Positions 11,292 through 22,849 of a stretch of DNA of 64,000 nt are shown one piece after another (position 1 is the first letter of the stretch; each line of letters opens with the position of its first letter). Location: NCBI GenBank assembly GCA_022605405.1, contig JABYQQ010000009.1:1612001-1676000 (forward strand), in the 5' to 3' direction. Below the pieces are notes generated by a model. The model had not been told where the DNA came from and searched no databases. It saw nothing but the letters and a program-made list of their open reading frames with translations. This stretch comes from Earliella scabrosa. Lineage: Eukaryota > Basidiomycota > Agaricomycetes > Polyporales > Polyporaceae. The translations under genes were made by a program, and so were the position numbers.

Positions 11292-13095
11292 ATGCCAAGT
11301 CTGTTGTTCACCCTCCCCCCAGAGGTTCTTGTCAAAATACTCGTCAAGCTCGATCTCCGAAGTCTGCTGACGTGCAAGCTGGTACGTCCCTAATTATCTC
11401 CTAGCTCTGTTTGATCATGGAACCCAAACGCGCTCTTATTGCAAGGTCTGTCGCTTCCTCTCCGACCTCATCCGAGAAGATGTACTCCTACGATACACCG
11501 TTCATCTCGCCAACGCTGGCATGGTGGATGGACCTCCCAGTGCACTCGTAGTTTCCGAAAGACTGGAGAAAATCAAAACATATAAGCAAGCATGGCGCAA
11601 TCCGGCAGTCACGCTCCTAAGGATACCTTTGAGGGCAACATCACTGATGGGCCGTATGCCTTTGGCAGACAGCCTTATTGCCGGTAAAGCTGAGAACGCG
11701 CTGTTTCTGTGGCAGCCACCGTGTCCACTAAGGGGGATCCCTGAGGTCAATATTGACACCCGAAATTGGCAGCAGCGGGTTCAATGCAGCCCTACTACTG
11801 GTTGGGCGGTCGATCTGGAACAAGATTTGCTCGCCAAAGCCCTACACACTACAGGTTCATCGTGAGTGCCATTCGTACAATCGTGACTATCTATCATTTG
11901 ACCATCTCATTCCTCGCCTGCTGCAGGTGGAGCGAATGCCATTTCCTCTCCCTCTCTCTCTGTGGCATGCCACATCCAGACGCGGCGACTCCAGTGCTCC
12001 GCGCCTACTATTCTGGGCCTGTGAGGGATATCTATGACGACCCTGTGAATGTCGAGATTTCAGGTTCTCTCTGTGTTTGGACCATGCAGTACGTTCCTCA
12101 AGTGCAAGTATGGGACTGGAGAAGGGGCGAGACTCTCTGGGTGCGTCTTATTTTGTGCTCGTTAGCGCTTGCTCCATCCTGAACAATTGTCGTGCAGGAG
12201 TATACCTGTACGGAGTACCTCGAGAGACGCCTCTTCTGCCGCCTCCTGACTCCATTGTCACTACTTCTTGTTCATGGGCATCAGATCTTCATCCACGACA
12301 TACCTCCAGCACGAGATACGACACCTCGATCGACCACGACCACCAGCCTCACGCACTACGCTTGCCATTTAGAGCTCCCATATTCCGATCAGTCCGACAA
12401 CACATACGAGACTAGCGTTCATATGCAGTACCCGTCTGAGTTCTCCACACACAGCCCTCCTTTCCAGCACGATCCGTCCCTGACGATCGTCGCGCTATAC
12501 TTTGGCGTCGACGTGTGGTACGACCCCCACTACGGCGAACACTTCGTCCTCCTCATCCCCGTCTCCACACTGCTCCACCAGCTCGACCTCGCCCACCAGC
12601 GGCTCGCCAACGGCGAGGGACTCTCCAGTCGGTCCGTGCCCTGGGACGCATGGGGCCCGTCGGGCAGTCGCCTCATCAAGACCCCCCACGAGCCGGACTT
12701 CTCCACGCTGGGCTCGAAGTTCGCCGCCGCGTTCTACGACGCCTATCGCAGGCCGGACGTGCCACGCACGGCCGACGTCTGCGTCGTGGACGTCAACCCC
12801 TCGGCGCCGGCGTCGGGCTGGCAGGACGACTACATCGACTGCTCCGAAGAGATCGTCGGGACGCGGACGTTCCCCAGGGGGATCAAGACGACGTACCCCT
12901 GCACGGTCACCAGACACAAGGTCGTCATGAGGGGGGGCATCGGCGACTTTCGGCTCGTGCTATTCCACGATGGGTGGGCGCTGGTGAGTACGGCCTGAGT
13001 GAGAGCGGCGTGGAGCTTACCTGCGACCCGTCCAGATTCCACACCTACTTGGACACGGCGATTCACCCGTCAACAGCTTCGTCTTCTCCGTCTGA
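11292..13095 (+). CDS. F-box protein, family 1, copy C
   Basis: Third and most diverged member of the family of copies A and B. Exons 11292..11381, 11446..11861, 11927..12140, 12198..12983 and 13036..13095 have the same intron positions and phases, and exon 3 is again 214 nt. It encodes about 521 residues. The N-terminus lacks the ~25-residue leader of A/B and begins directly with the F-box (LFTLPPEVLVKILVKLDLRS). Shared signatures are [37 protein letters not shown] and [11 protein letters not shown]. The C-terminus differs (IPHLLGHGDSPVNSF). About 12500-12960 is markedly more GC-rich than the same region of A and B. Confidence 0.8.
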
Positions 13096-13534
13096 GTTTG
13101 GGGCCGGTCCCATCTTCCCCGATGTCGCCCTGCGGTGCCTCGTTGCCCAGCTCTCGAGTCCCATCTTGCTCGTACCTCTTGTGTGTCGTTTGCGGATTTT
13201 GCTATATGGCTTATGGGCGATCTGATATCATATTGTGGTTGTTCTCGGTCTTGCACGGTGTTCGGAAATATAAGACGGGGTTACGCAGCGCAAGGTATCA
13301 TCAATTCGGTCGGGTCTATGATATTCCAGACGGTTCCAAACACCGGACGGAACTATGTAGAGCGAATCGTCCCTCCCATGCCTCGGCACCAGGCACGAGT
13401 GAGGGATATACTATTGTACACAGTACGCTGCCCGCGTACTGTACGGATCAGTCTCTCTGGCCTCCAATACCAACGAGTCTGCTAGGTCACGACGCATCTA
13501 CCTGATGGGTATACCATGGGAATGTCTCTCAAGA
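13096..13534. other. Intergenic, convergent gene ends
   Basis: 439 bp between the stop of F-box copy C and the stop of the first ketosphinganine reductase gene. Nothing recognised. Confidence 0.5.
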
Positions 13535-14913
13535 TCACGTGCGGAGGCCTCGCTCGCGCAGGTACTCCTCATGCTCGGCGCGATGTCCTTGAACCGTCCT
13601 ATCAACCAGCTTGCGCCAAACGGGGAGCGCGACCTGCAGCGCATGATGTCAATGAAGGCCGTACACGGGGGAACACGATGCTCACATAGCCGATCAGCGC
13701 GTGCACCCAGTCCAGTGCATAGCTATTGCGCTCCGAGGAGCCTGCCGTCGATGTCCGGAAGACGTTGCCAATGAAGTCCACGGTGATGTGGAACCTCCCT
13801 TTTCGCACACCTAGTGTGAAGTCGGCGACCAAAGACATCTCAGGCCTCGACGATCTGACGGGACAGAGGGCAGTTACGAACCGTTGTAGATGATATAAGC
13901 GACCGACTCGGGGGACTCGCCGCCGTCGGTCTCTTCAACCTTTAGGGTGATCTTCGGCTTTGTCTTGTTTTCTTCCTCGTAACCTGGGGTATAAATGGTT
14001 CCGGGGAAGGCGATGTGTACGTCGATGCCGTACAGCATTAGCTCCGAATGGAGGGTCTCGGCCAGCCCTGTCAAAAGATTCGTTGTGCGACAGAGGCTGA
14101 GAGCTGGACGTCATGAATGCTCACCTCGGAGAGCGAATTTTCCTGGGGAGTAAGGAGAGTAGCCGACAATCGAGAAGTAACCGAGGATCGAGGAGCAAAA
14201 GATGACCTTCCCTTTGACCCCTTGCTGGACCATCAACTTGGTTGCGGCCTGACGGATTTGGGAGGAAGGTTGGCGGGAGGGTTGGTACATGAGACCGGAC
14301 ACGACATGACACGACACGACACGTACCAGAGCGGTGAAGGCCTGAGCGTAGTAGGTCCACTCCATGCCCATCTTGATCGTCTCTTCGGTCTGCTCGACGA
14401 AGAAACCTGGCTTGGTCGCGCCTGCACACAGGAAAAACGCATCGGGGCATCGTCCGTCGAAGGGTTCGGAGGCAGCGGCAATGGCAGCGTCAGAGCCCTC
14501 GGAAGTGTTGACCGCGTGAGAATATGCTCGAAGGATCTGCTTCGGGTGCGTGCGGCATTGCTATGAGAGGGTCAGAAACGCGTGTTGGTCGTGCCAAGCA
14601 TAACAGACTAGCGTACCTCGAGTTCCGCGAGAGCGACCTGCAGGCGCTTAGGATCTCGTGCGACGATGGAGACGTGTGCGCCCTTGCGAGCGAGGAGTTT
14701 TGCGAGGGCGAGACCGGTGCCAGAAGAACCGCCTGTCACGAGACAATGCTACAGAGGGTGTGAATGCGGTGTTCTGGAGGCGCTGATGCAGGTACTGACC
14801 TTGAGATTCGGGTCCCACCGTTTGGTGAACAACATCTCGACGACGAGAACAAGAGCGAGGGAGAGCCCCGCGAGGAGAGCAAGGGAAGCAAAGGAGAGCC
14901 ACGAGGGAGTCAT
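13535..14913 (-). CDS. TSC10: 3-ketodihydrosphingosine reductase, copy 1
   Basis: Reduces 3-ketosphinganine to sphinganine with NADPH, the second step of sphingoid-base synthesis, at the ER membrane. Seven exons: 14913..14800, 14748..14617, 14560..14327, 14248..14125, 14067..13882, 13810..13686 and 13633..13535, giving 337 residues (normal length). There is an N-terminal membrane segment (residues ~8-29), the Rossmann motif TGGSSGTGLALA (~43-54), and catalytic Ser180 with Tyr193-S-P-G-Lys197. The tail is HEEYLRERGLRT. First of three tandem paralogues with identical internal exon lengths. Head-to-head with the DUF6534 gene at 16805. The symbol follows yeast. Confidence 0.92.
14300..14323. repeat. 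Short ACACG-type tandem repeat in intron
   Basis: A run of GACATGACACGACACGACAC lies inside the third intron of reductase copy 1. It is absent from the same intron of copies 2 and 3. Likely neutral slippage. Confidence 0.6.
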
Positions 14914-14960
14914 GAGGGACCGTGGCTGGAGCTCGAAGTGCCAGCGTAAGCGTTGGTCGC

Positions 14961-14970
14961 TTTAAATAAC
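14961..14970 (-). promoter_or_regulatory. TATA-like box of reductase copy 1
   Basis: GTTATTTAAA on the minus strand, about 48 bp upstream of the start codon at 14913. All six genes of the array have a similar AT-rich element at 38-72 bp. Confidence 0.45.
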
Positions 14971-16744
14971 CGAGACGTTAATGGCTGCAGGGCATGGACC
15001 CTGCGGGCCAGGATCTCTGGGGTCCCACCCGACACCGCTCGAGTGCAAGGGCGTCGCCATTGGGGAGGCGAACAGGCGGAGATTGGACGTCGGCCGAACT
15101 CCAGGGACACTCCCCGTCAGACTCTGGGAGCCTCCTTGACCCCCCGTGCCGCCTTCTGGACTAGACGAACGCGTGCCAGAACCGGTCAGTCAGCGTCAGA
15201 ACTAACGGCCTTCTCTTCCTTCACCTGCATTGATACCTTCCCAGCGGCCTGCCTTTCGTGGGGCCGGGGCAAGTCAGGGCTGCGTCAGTTGGTCAGCGTC
15301 CGAAGATAGACGATATGAAACCGTGACATGCCGTGACTGCAGACCTACGGCAGATGCCGAGTCCTCCAGACTCGCCCCAGTCCCCTACTTCCAGTCCCAT
15401 CCTCCCCGCCGAATCATCCACTTCTCAACGAGACAAGTAACGGCTGCACAGCTAAGCCAAAGATAGGCTGGGGCAGTACTAGTCCCATCCAGACTTGGTG
15501 CACGTCGCGTGGCATCTCTAGTAGTAGAACCTGGTACTGCCACTGCCGCCGGCTGGAAAGTTAACGTTCAGCGCTTAGCGTTCGAAACGTCGCCGATATG
15601 GAAGGCTGTGGCCGGTGCCGGTGAGCGCTCCCTTCATTCGACGGAATGAAGAGAAATATTTTGACGATATTTTGTTGTAGAACCCCTGCCGCTCGAGCCG
15701 CGACCGGATGCCCAACGACACTGCAAACTGCGCCGCTGTGCCCAAGCCTCTTACACATGTCTACCCACGCTCGCCATGTACGCTGGTCGCTGGTAATCAG
15801 ACTGGCTGCCTGTGGGAAGATGGAAGCCTCGGCGCTCTACGAGTCGGCACCACGCCCAACCTTCGCCCCATCGCTCGAAAATATCCATGATGGGCGGTGA
15901 TTGTACTCAGGACGCTGGAGCCACTGTGGGGCGGTTGACGGTCAAGCTGCTCGGACCCAGTGAGGCCTGATCATAGACATCCTTCATAGCTGAGCACTAC
16001 TAGGTTGTCTGCTCGGTGGCATGCACGTCAACACCGACCCTGGTATGATCCCTTCCTCGGGCGAACATGCGGCACTCGCAGTCGACCTTTGGGACCCGAA
16101 ACTTCCTAAAGGTGCAGAGTCTACCCCTCGGAACCTGTGAGTCTGTTCTCACGTGTAATCATACCGCTATCAGATGACTTCGTGGGTACGTTCGTCTAGA
16201 GACCTCAAAATACCCACCGTGACACTCACTCTTCGTTTCGAGATGGCGAACATCATCGATCGAGATGGCGCCACGGGGCTGAGCTGGTGCGTGGGTTCGA
16301 GACCGCTCTAGCATGAGGTATCATAACCTTACGATGCTAACGTTTCCCAATTCATACACGGAGATAGGTGCATGGCGGCGGTCCGGTGACACAGCTGCCT
16401 CTTACAGATTGCCTTTGGCATCGATGCAGTTCGGCATCAGCATCGTCGCCACCAAGGCGCCTTCGGGCCTCCCAAGTGCTCGTCTAAGAACGGCACGAGG
16501 CGTGGACGCTTGCGATCGGTACGGTCGTCACCCGAATGGTGAGTTCGCTCCGGTGCAGTTAAGTTGTGTTTAGCGCAGAGCTATCAATGCGACCGCTCGT
16601 GTGGACGTTGACTGCAGCTTCTTGTCTTCCCAGTCCCCATATCATGATGGATGATCAAGCGATCCTGACAGCTGAACTGCCATGTGCCGTTTCAGTGGGT
16701 CCTCCATGAGAGTCAGACTAACCGCGCCGTGATGGGTAGTGATG

Positions 16745-16751
16745 TATAAAT
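16745..16751 (+). promoter_or_regulatory. TATA box of DUF6534 copy 1
   Basis: TATAAAT 54 bp upstream of the chosen start codon at 16805, on an otherwise GC-rich background. Confidence 0.5.
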
Positions 16752-16804
16752 GCCCGTGCGCGGCTTAACCTCGCAGGTGGCATCGGGTCCCGACCGTCTC
16801 CACC

Positions 16805-19048
16805 ATGGATTCCCCTCTAGCCTTCTTCCCCCAGATTCCCGCAATCGACAATACCTATGGAGCGGTGCTCTTGGGCTCCAACTTCAGTCTTATGTGCGTC
16901 GCACGCCACGTCTCGTCATCCTTGCTGCTCATGCGTGACCTCCGTTGCAGTTTATACGGCTTCAATCTCCATCAGGCCTACCGGTACATACGGCAATTCC
17001 CAAACGACTCCCGGTTCGTGAAGACGGTGGTATGTAGCACCTCCATCATTCTCTCTGAGGTTGCAGCGCGCTGAGAAATCCCCATGACGGTCTCAGGTAT
17101 GGCTCGTATTGTGAGTCTGCCCGGCAGGTTCTGCATGCCACGGAAGGGGCTACTGATGCGCGTCTGATACCAGGGGTCTGGAAACCATGAACAGCGCCTT
17201 CTGCATGCACATCACGTATGCCGCTAGTTCTTCCTCCGGATGCGTGCACATGAATTTGACGCTCCGTCCTCAGCTATTCGCATCTGGTCACGAACTACTT
17301 CAACCCTATCGCACTCACCTTTGCGTGGTGGTCCCTGGATGTGGGTCTTCCCCTACCCATTTCCCCCTTCTCGCTCGGAATGCTGATTCGCTCCCTTTGT
17401 AGAGCATGCCCCTGGCCGCCGTAAGCACCTCACGCCTCGTCAGGCGCACCCATGCTGACCTCTTGAATGTCATAGGGAATATCTATCATAACGTCGCAGT
17501 GGTGAGCGTACTATCTGTGAACGTGCATAGCCAAGCACACGTACTCATACCGCGATCTAGCTTCTTCATACGCCGCGTTTACAAGTGTAGGTATCCTTGT
17601 GCATAGATCTCCCAGTGGCGGTGTTCTAACACGAGAACAGTGGGAGGCATTCAAAGGATTGTGTCATACATTGCGGTGAGCACTAATCTGATCATGCAAC
17701 CGATGTCTTGCTAAAAACATGCACAGATGGGTCTCCTCCTTGTGGAGTTTGGTAATCGTCTTCCGTGTATCGAATCTGCTAATATACACTGACGGATACT
17801 TCCACGCGACAGCGTTCTGCATGGGTACGTCGTCCTGCATGTTCCGAGGCATTAAAATTGATGCGATTGTGTGCTCTAGCTGCCACTGTGGAAGCGTAAG
17901 CGCATCCCGCATCCCGAAGCTCTGCTAGGGTACTAACGATTTTCCGCGCCTGTAGGTTCATACAACCGTCGTATGAGGCATACCAAAGCGTCACTGTGAG
18001 TGTCTGACTTTTACGCATCATGTCTGACTTCTAATGAATCATACATCCACTACTAGTGGCTCATCTCGGTTGCCTTCGGCATCATCGTGTTCACGGACGG
18101 TATGCTCACAACCTCGCTAATCGTCGCCCTTCGAAGAGGCCGCACCGGCTACAGGAGGTATGTCCATTCTGATGCCTCATAGCGACCGCTGAACCTACAT
18201 ACTCATGGCGTTATGGGGAATCCTCGACAGGACGGACTCCCTCATCGACTTGTTGGTGTTGTATGCCATCACGACGGGTGCGTACGTGCTGCCAGCGCTG
18301 TGTATGATTACGCTCATTACGGTGATGTAGGACTGTTGACAACGTGAGCACCGAAGCCATGCCTTCGGCATCCTTCGCGTATTCATGACATCTGCTCACT
18401 TCACCCCTCTGGCTCGACGCAGATTCATCAACCTCGCGGCTTTCTTCTTCGTAAGTCATCTCTTCAAGCTCTATGCGCACGGCATCCGTGAGCTCAAGCC
18501 CCCATAGGCCTTGTTCATGCCGGACAACCTGATCTACGTCGGAGTGAACATCTTCGCCGGCAAGCGTGCGTCCGACCTTCTCTCATCATGATCATGCATG
18601 CTTACGCCGCCGCCGCCAGTGTACGTGACATCCCTCTTTGCTGCGTAAGTGATGTTCCGCTGCTCTCGCCCGATCGTGAGCCATAACGCCCCACGATTGT
18701 CTGCTGTCATACAGCCTCAACTCGCGGATCGGGCTGGCCAGCACCGGCGCGAACGTCTATGGTTCGGGAGGCACGATGTCGACAGGCAGGTCCGGCACCG
18801 TAGCCGCGCCACAGCAGACGACGTGGATGGTCGCCCGGCCGGTACGTCCCCTCGCCCGAGGCAGCCGGGTACTGACGCGCTGACGGTGCTGGTCGCAGAC
18901 GACGGACATCGAGTCCACGGGTCTCGACATCTCCACTGTGGGCTCGGACATTCCCAAGTCCCCTGGGCTGGAGACACCGGCAGGCGTCACGCTCAGCCCT
19001 GCCCGAGGCAACGTGTACGAGATGCGCTCTGTCGGCAACGTGGCATGA
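16805..19048 (+). CDS. DUF6534 multi-pass membrane protein, copy 1 (~21 exons)
   Basis: Uncharacterised fungal integral membrane protein, roughly 345 residues, assembled from about 21 exons joined by 48-70 bp introns. The N-terminus reads DNTYGAVLLGSNFSLI, LYGFNLHQAYRYIRQFPNDS, then VTNYFNPIALTFAWWSLD. The DUF6534 core is WLISVAFGIIVFTDGM, RTGYRRTDSLIDLLVLYAI, TTGLLTTFINLAAFFF and MPDNLIYVGVNIFAGK, ending LYVTSLFAALNSR. Several hydrophobic segments suggest about seven membrane spans. The tail is hydrophilic (GNVYEMRSVGNVA). Micro-exons include 12 nt (17813-17824) and 13 nt (18331-18343). All junctions restore frame and the stop is at 19046-19048. Function unknown; divergent neighbour of reductase copy 1. 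Confidence 0.85.
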
Positions 19049-19920
19049 ACGTCCGTCCGGGATGCTCAGACGGCAAGCTTCGAAGCAAGGCTCAATGTGG
19101 GGAGTCTGTTCTGGTGTGTGAGAGGAAGTCGCCAATACCATACACGCTCGACTTCGGAAATGATGTCTCGTACGCCGGAAGGGGCCTCATCAGACTGTTT
19201 GGACTCGGATCTATTTAATGTCCTGACCTCCTATCGCAGACGATACACGTCCTATGTACTAGCTAACGCCCGTCCCTCGCTGTACCGTGTATGTATGTAC
19301 AACTATGTTCTGTGACATACCTAGAGTGACAACGATAGATACTTGGTAGCGTCGGAGCGGCCTAGCTAGTCTCCGTTGCCGACCATGTTGAAAAGATTAT
19401 AGTCGATCTTTTCTTCTCATGGGAGCGGCCAGCGCGGAGCGCAGCAGCTCGCGCAGCATCCTGGACAGTGGACTGCCATGACAGGTGTCGATGCCCAGAC
19501 TGGACGCCGATGCGGACCGACCGGTAAATCCGGTGATTCTATCGCCGTGACACAAATCTCGAGCAAGGCCGACTTGTGACTACGAAAGGCAGACGTCTTG
19601 ACGTCTAGACCCCTGCCGTGATTCTGCCGATACATGACCCTGCGCCCAATGCGAGCAGTACTTGGAGAGCATCGAGCGGCGAGCGGCGAGTATCGCACAG
19701 TGCGCCTGGACTTGACAGCGCTGACAAAACATCAGGCGCGAGCTCGTGTCCTGGCACGGCCATTGGAAGCATCCGTATCTTCTCGGAGCGAACAAGGCTC
19801 AGGATCTCGACAACGAGCATCACGCCTACACGTACGGTAGACAACCGCCATTGGATGTCGGATGTTGGGAGGCCGTTGAGTACATCCCGAGTATGCAGCG
19901 GTACCTGTACATACAAGATA
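19049..19920. other. Intergenic between modules 1 and 2
   Basis: 872 bp between the stops of DUF6534 copy 1 and reductase copy 2. Nothing recognised. Confidence 0.5.
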
Positions 19921-21310
19921 TCACGACCTACGCAGTCCCTTCTCGCGGAGATACTGTGCGTGCTCAGCGCGGTGTCCGAGGACTTTCCTGTCAACCAATT
20001 TTCGCCAAACGGGCAATGCAACCTGTGACGTCCCCGATTAGTGCTGTTGTGAGACGTGTGCAAGTCGATCAGCACGCACATAGCCAATGAGCCCATGCAC
20101 CCAGTCCAGGGCGTAGCTGTTGCGTTCCGAGGACCCTGCAGTCGATGTGCGAAAGACATTCCCGATGAAGTCGACAGTGATGTGGAATTTGCCGCTACGC
20201 ACACCTTGAACACCAATCGTCAGGCCAGCACTTATACAGTAGGTAGTACATGACTCGAAGAGTCATACAGGACGACGCACCGTTCAATATTATCTGTGCA
20301 ACAACCTCAGGCTCCGCCCCGCCATCAGTCTCCTCGACCTTGCGGGTGATCTTCGGCTTGCCCGCGTTCTCCTCTTCAAAGCCTTTGGTATACATCGTGC
20401 CCGGAAATGCGACATGGATGTTGATCCCGTAAAGCATGAACTCTGACTGGAGGGTTTCTGCAAGTCCTGTGCGTCCCTCATATATTAGCCGAATTTCAAA
20501 TCATCGAACGCACGCTCACGCTCACCTCGCACGGCAAACTTGCCGGGAGAGTACGTGGAGTAGCCGACAAGCGAAAAATATCCAAGGATGGATGAGCACA
20601 TGACGAGCTTGCCCTTCACACCGTGCTTCACCATAGCTTTCGTAGCAGCCTGGATACGGGACGGGGATGAGAAGGGAGTAGTCCGGCATCCGACAGTCTA
20701 TCGACGTACCAGCGCGGTGAAGGCTTGAGCATAGTAGGTATGCTCCATCCCCGCCCTGATCGATTCCTCGGTCTGTTCGACGAAGAAGCCCGGCCTGGAC
20801 GCTCCGGCACAAAGGAAGAAGGCATCTGGGCAACGTCCGTCGAATGGTGCGGAGGCGGTGGCGATAGCAGCTGTGGAACCCTCCTCGGAGTTGACGGAGA
20901 AGGAGTAGGCACTGAAGACTTGCTTTGGACTCCTGCGGTATTTCTACAGGGACACGGGGAGATTGTTGACCCACAGGAAATGGTTGGACATGGAAAGCAT
21001 ACGCACCTCGAGCTCTTCCAACGCCTCCTGCAAGCGCTTAGGATCCCGTGCGACGATGGAAACGTGTGCACCGTTGGTTGCGAGGAGCTTCGCGAGGGCG
21101 AGGCCCAGACCAGAAGACCCGCCAGTCACAAAACAATGCTGGAGAGAATGATGTGGTGGTGAACGGACGAGGGAATGCGAGTGAGTGTAAGCGAACCTTA
21201 AGACGTGGGTCCCAACGCTTGCCAAAGAACATATTGACAATGACAATGACAAGGAGGAATAGACCGGCAAGGAGAGCAACAGAGGCGGGGGAGACCGACG
21301 AGACTAGCAT
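19921..21310 (-). CDS. TSC10: 3-ketodihydrosphingosine reductase, copy 2
   Basis: Paralogue of the enzyme at 13535-14913. Exons 21310..21197, 21138..21007, 20943..20710, 20649..20526, 20466..20281, 20204..20080 and 20022..19921 give 338 residues. An N-terminal membrane anchor (VALLAGLFLLVIVIVNMFF) precedes the cofactor motif TGGSSGLGLALA and the catalytic YSPGK. Exons 2-6 have exactly the same lengths (132, 234, 124, 186, 125 nt) as copies 1 and 3. No stop or frameshift is seen. The likely activity is the same, but substrate chain-length preference could differ. Confidence 0.92.
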
Positions 21311-21348
21311 GAGGAACGGTGTCTAGCGTCGTGCGGTGGTCATCGTCG

Positions 21349-21356
21349 TTTATAAT
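21349..21356 (-). promoter_or_regulatory. TATA-like box of reductase copy 2
   Basis: CATTATAAACG on the minus strand, about 40 bp upstream of the start codon at 21310. Confidence 0.45.
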
Positions 21357-22777
21357 GACTGCGGCTGGGGGCGACAGATTGAAGCTTGAGGAGAAGCGCG
21401 CGCGAAGCTGCAGGCTGAATATGAGGCCTTGAGAGGGCGAATGGGAGGACGAGGACAAGGACAGTGAGAGTCGGATGGAATCTGACACCGTGTCAGGCAA
21501 CAAACGCGCTATTTTTGTCCGGCGTCAACTCTACTGTTCCCACGCCCCTCAATGAGGACTGCGCAGGACTGCGCTCGCAACCCTGGCCACTGGCAATAAC
21601 CATCAATTCATTCCCCAGTCTACCCCCTGTCGATGAATCACCACTGCATACCGCCCAGTTAACCCACATCAGATGCAAATACAACTTCAAAACCTCTGGT
21701 CAATCACCTCCAGATCTCCAAACGACCCGCACCGGCGGCCGAGCAGTGCTACGGGCGGTGATTCATACCGCACGTTCCACACTTCTATCATATTCTTTTT
21801 GCTTCCCATACAGCGGCGCGAGGCTCATCTCGCGATGTCGTGACTGAGGGGAGAGTTCTCTCGCTGATAGTGTCCTTCAAGGTCACTGTGTGCAGATACA
21901 CCTCATGATGGCACGGCTACGTGTACATATCCGAACTCTGTTCATGCCACGGGTGCACGCCGTGACACCAAAGTACAACAACCACGGCATGCCGAATGAG
22001 TATGGTTATATAGCTGCGCTGCTTCTTTGTAGCGCTCCGTTCCACAGTATCTTGGTGAGTAGGCAACTTTCCATCGCATGCACACGCGTCGTCTTCACAC
22101 GGATTTCAAGGGCTGAGTACGAGGGGTGCGTCTATGGTCATATCGTCCGGCCCTCCGGGCTTCTCTGTCCCGTGGCAAGCAGAAGGTTCCGCAGCTACAA
22201 CAACGAAGATCGCGGCTCAGGAACCTGCTGTATCTGACGCTGTCCCTATACTGACCAAGACATCAGTGCGACTACCCCTGCCTCCGGTTTTTGAACACAC
22301 TCTCCCACTGCAATATGCATGCCCTCGTGACTGTTTTCCCGCGAACATATCTATTATCCACGAGCTTACCGGACGTGATCGTCGGTCCAGAGGCAGATAC
22401 AATGGCGGTATGAATGACTTGGACTGACTTGCCTTTCCTGATCTCAACGATTGCTGTTCTGTGTGTATCCATGCCTCTTGCTTACTTGACAGTTTCCAGC
22501 TCATCGACTCTTACAGACTTCTCGCTGCCCCATCCTGCAGCATGAGAACAAGTCATTGAGCTTTCCCTGCCCTTCCCATCGCGACTTACCCGCCGCATGA
22601 AGTGCGCAGCGCTGATAATGGCGCCCTAGAGATAGTGAAGGACGCCGCCGGATGGTGCTTCTGGGCTCATGGCATCCCGCTCATCATGATAGATGGTGAC
22701 ATGAGCCTGTCAGTCGTACTGCCTCGCCTATGTTTCCTCGGGCCTGGTTCAAACCCCAGCTCATGGGTAAGGGCCCT

Positions 22778-22785
22778 TATATAAA
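22778..22785 (+). promoter_or_regulatory. TATA box of DUF6534 copy 2
   Basis: TATATAAA about 65 bp upstream of the start codon at 22850. Confidence 0.5.
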
Positions 22786-22849
22786 TGTGCTCCACGCCCT
22801 CCACTCAAAGTCTGGACTTCACCCTGTAGCGAGCCGAACCGTGACCGTC

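Larger units (their letters stand above)
14914..16804. other. Shared upstream region of module 1
   Basis: 1,891 bp between the divergent start codons of reductase copy 1 and DUF6534 copy 1. TATA-like boxes lie near both ends. No coding sequence was recognised in the middle. Confidence 0.55.
13535..19048. repeat. KDSR-DUF6534 module, copy 1
   Basis: Divergent pair: reductase (13535-14913, minus) and DUF6534 gene (16805-19048, plus), separated by a 1,891 bp shared upstream region. The same arrangement recurs at 19921-25069 and 28283-33380. Confidence 0.9.
21311..22849. other. Shared upstream region of module 2
   Basis: 1,539 bp between divergent start codons. TATA-like elements lie at both ends. 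No coding sequence recognised. Confidence 0.55.

Noticed and set aside
12495..13225. Long overlapping frames on both strands in F-box copy C.
   Set aside because: They arise from the GC-rich third positions of exon 4; only the exon 4 frame aligns with copies A and B.
16240..16320. T-loop-like GGGTTCGAGACC suggesting a tRNA 3' half.
   Set aside because: No A-box or cloverleaf upstream at tRNA distance; likely chance.
18649..19218. 189-codon plus-strand frame at the end of DUF6534 copy 1.
   Set aside because: It runs through clear splice sites; the spliced frame ending at 19048 matches the other two copies.
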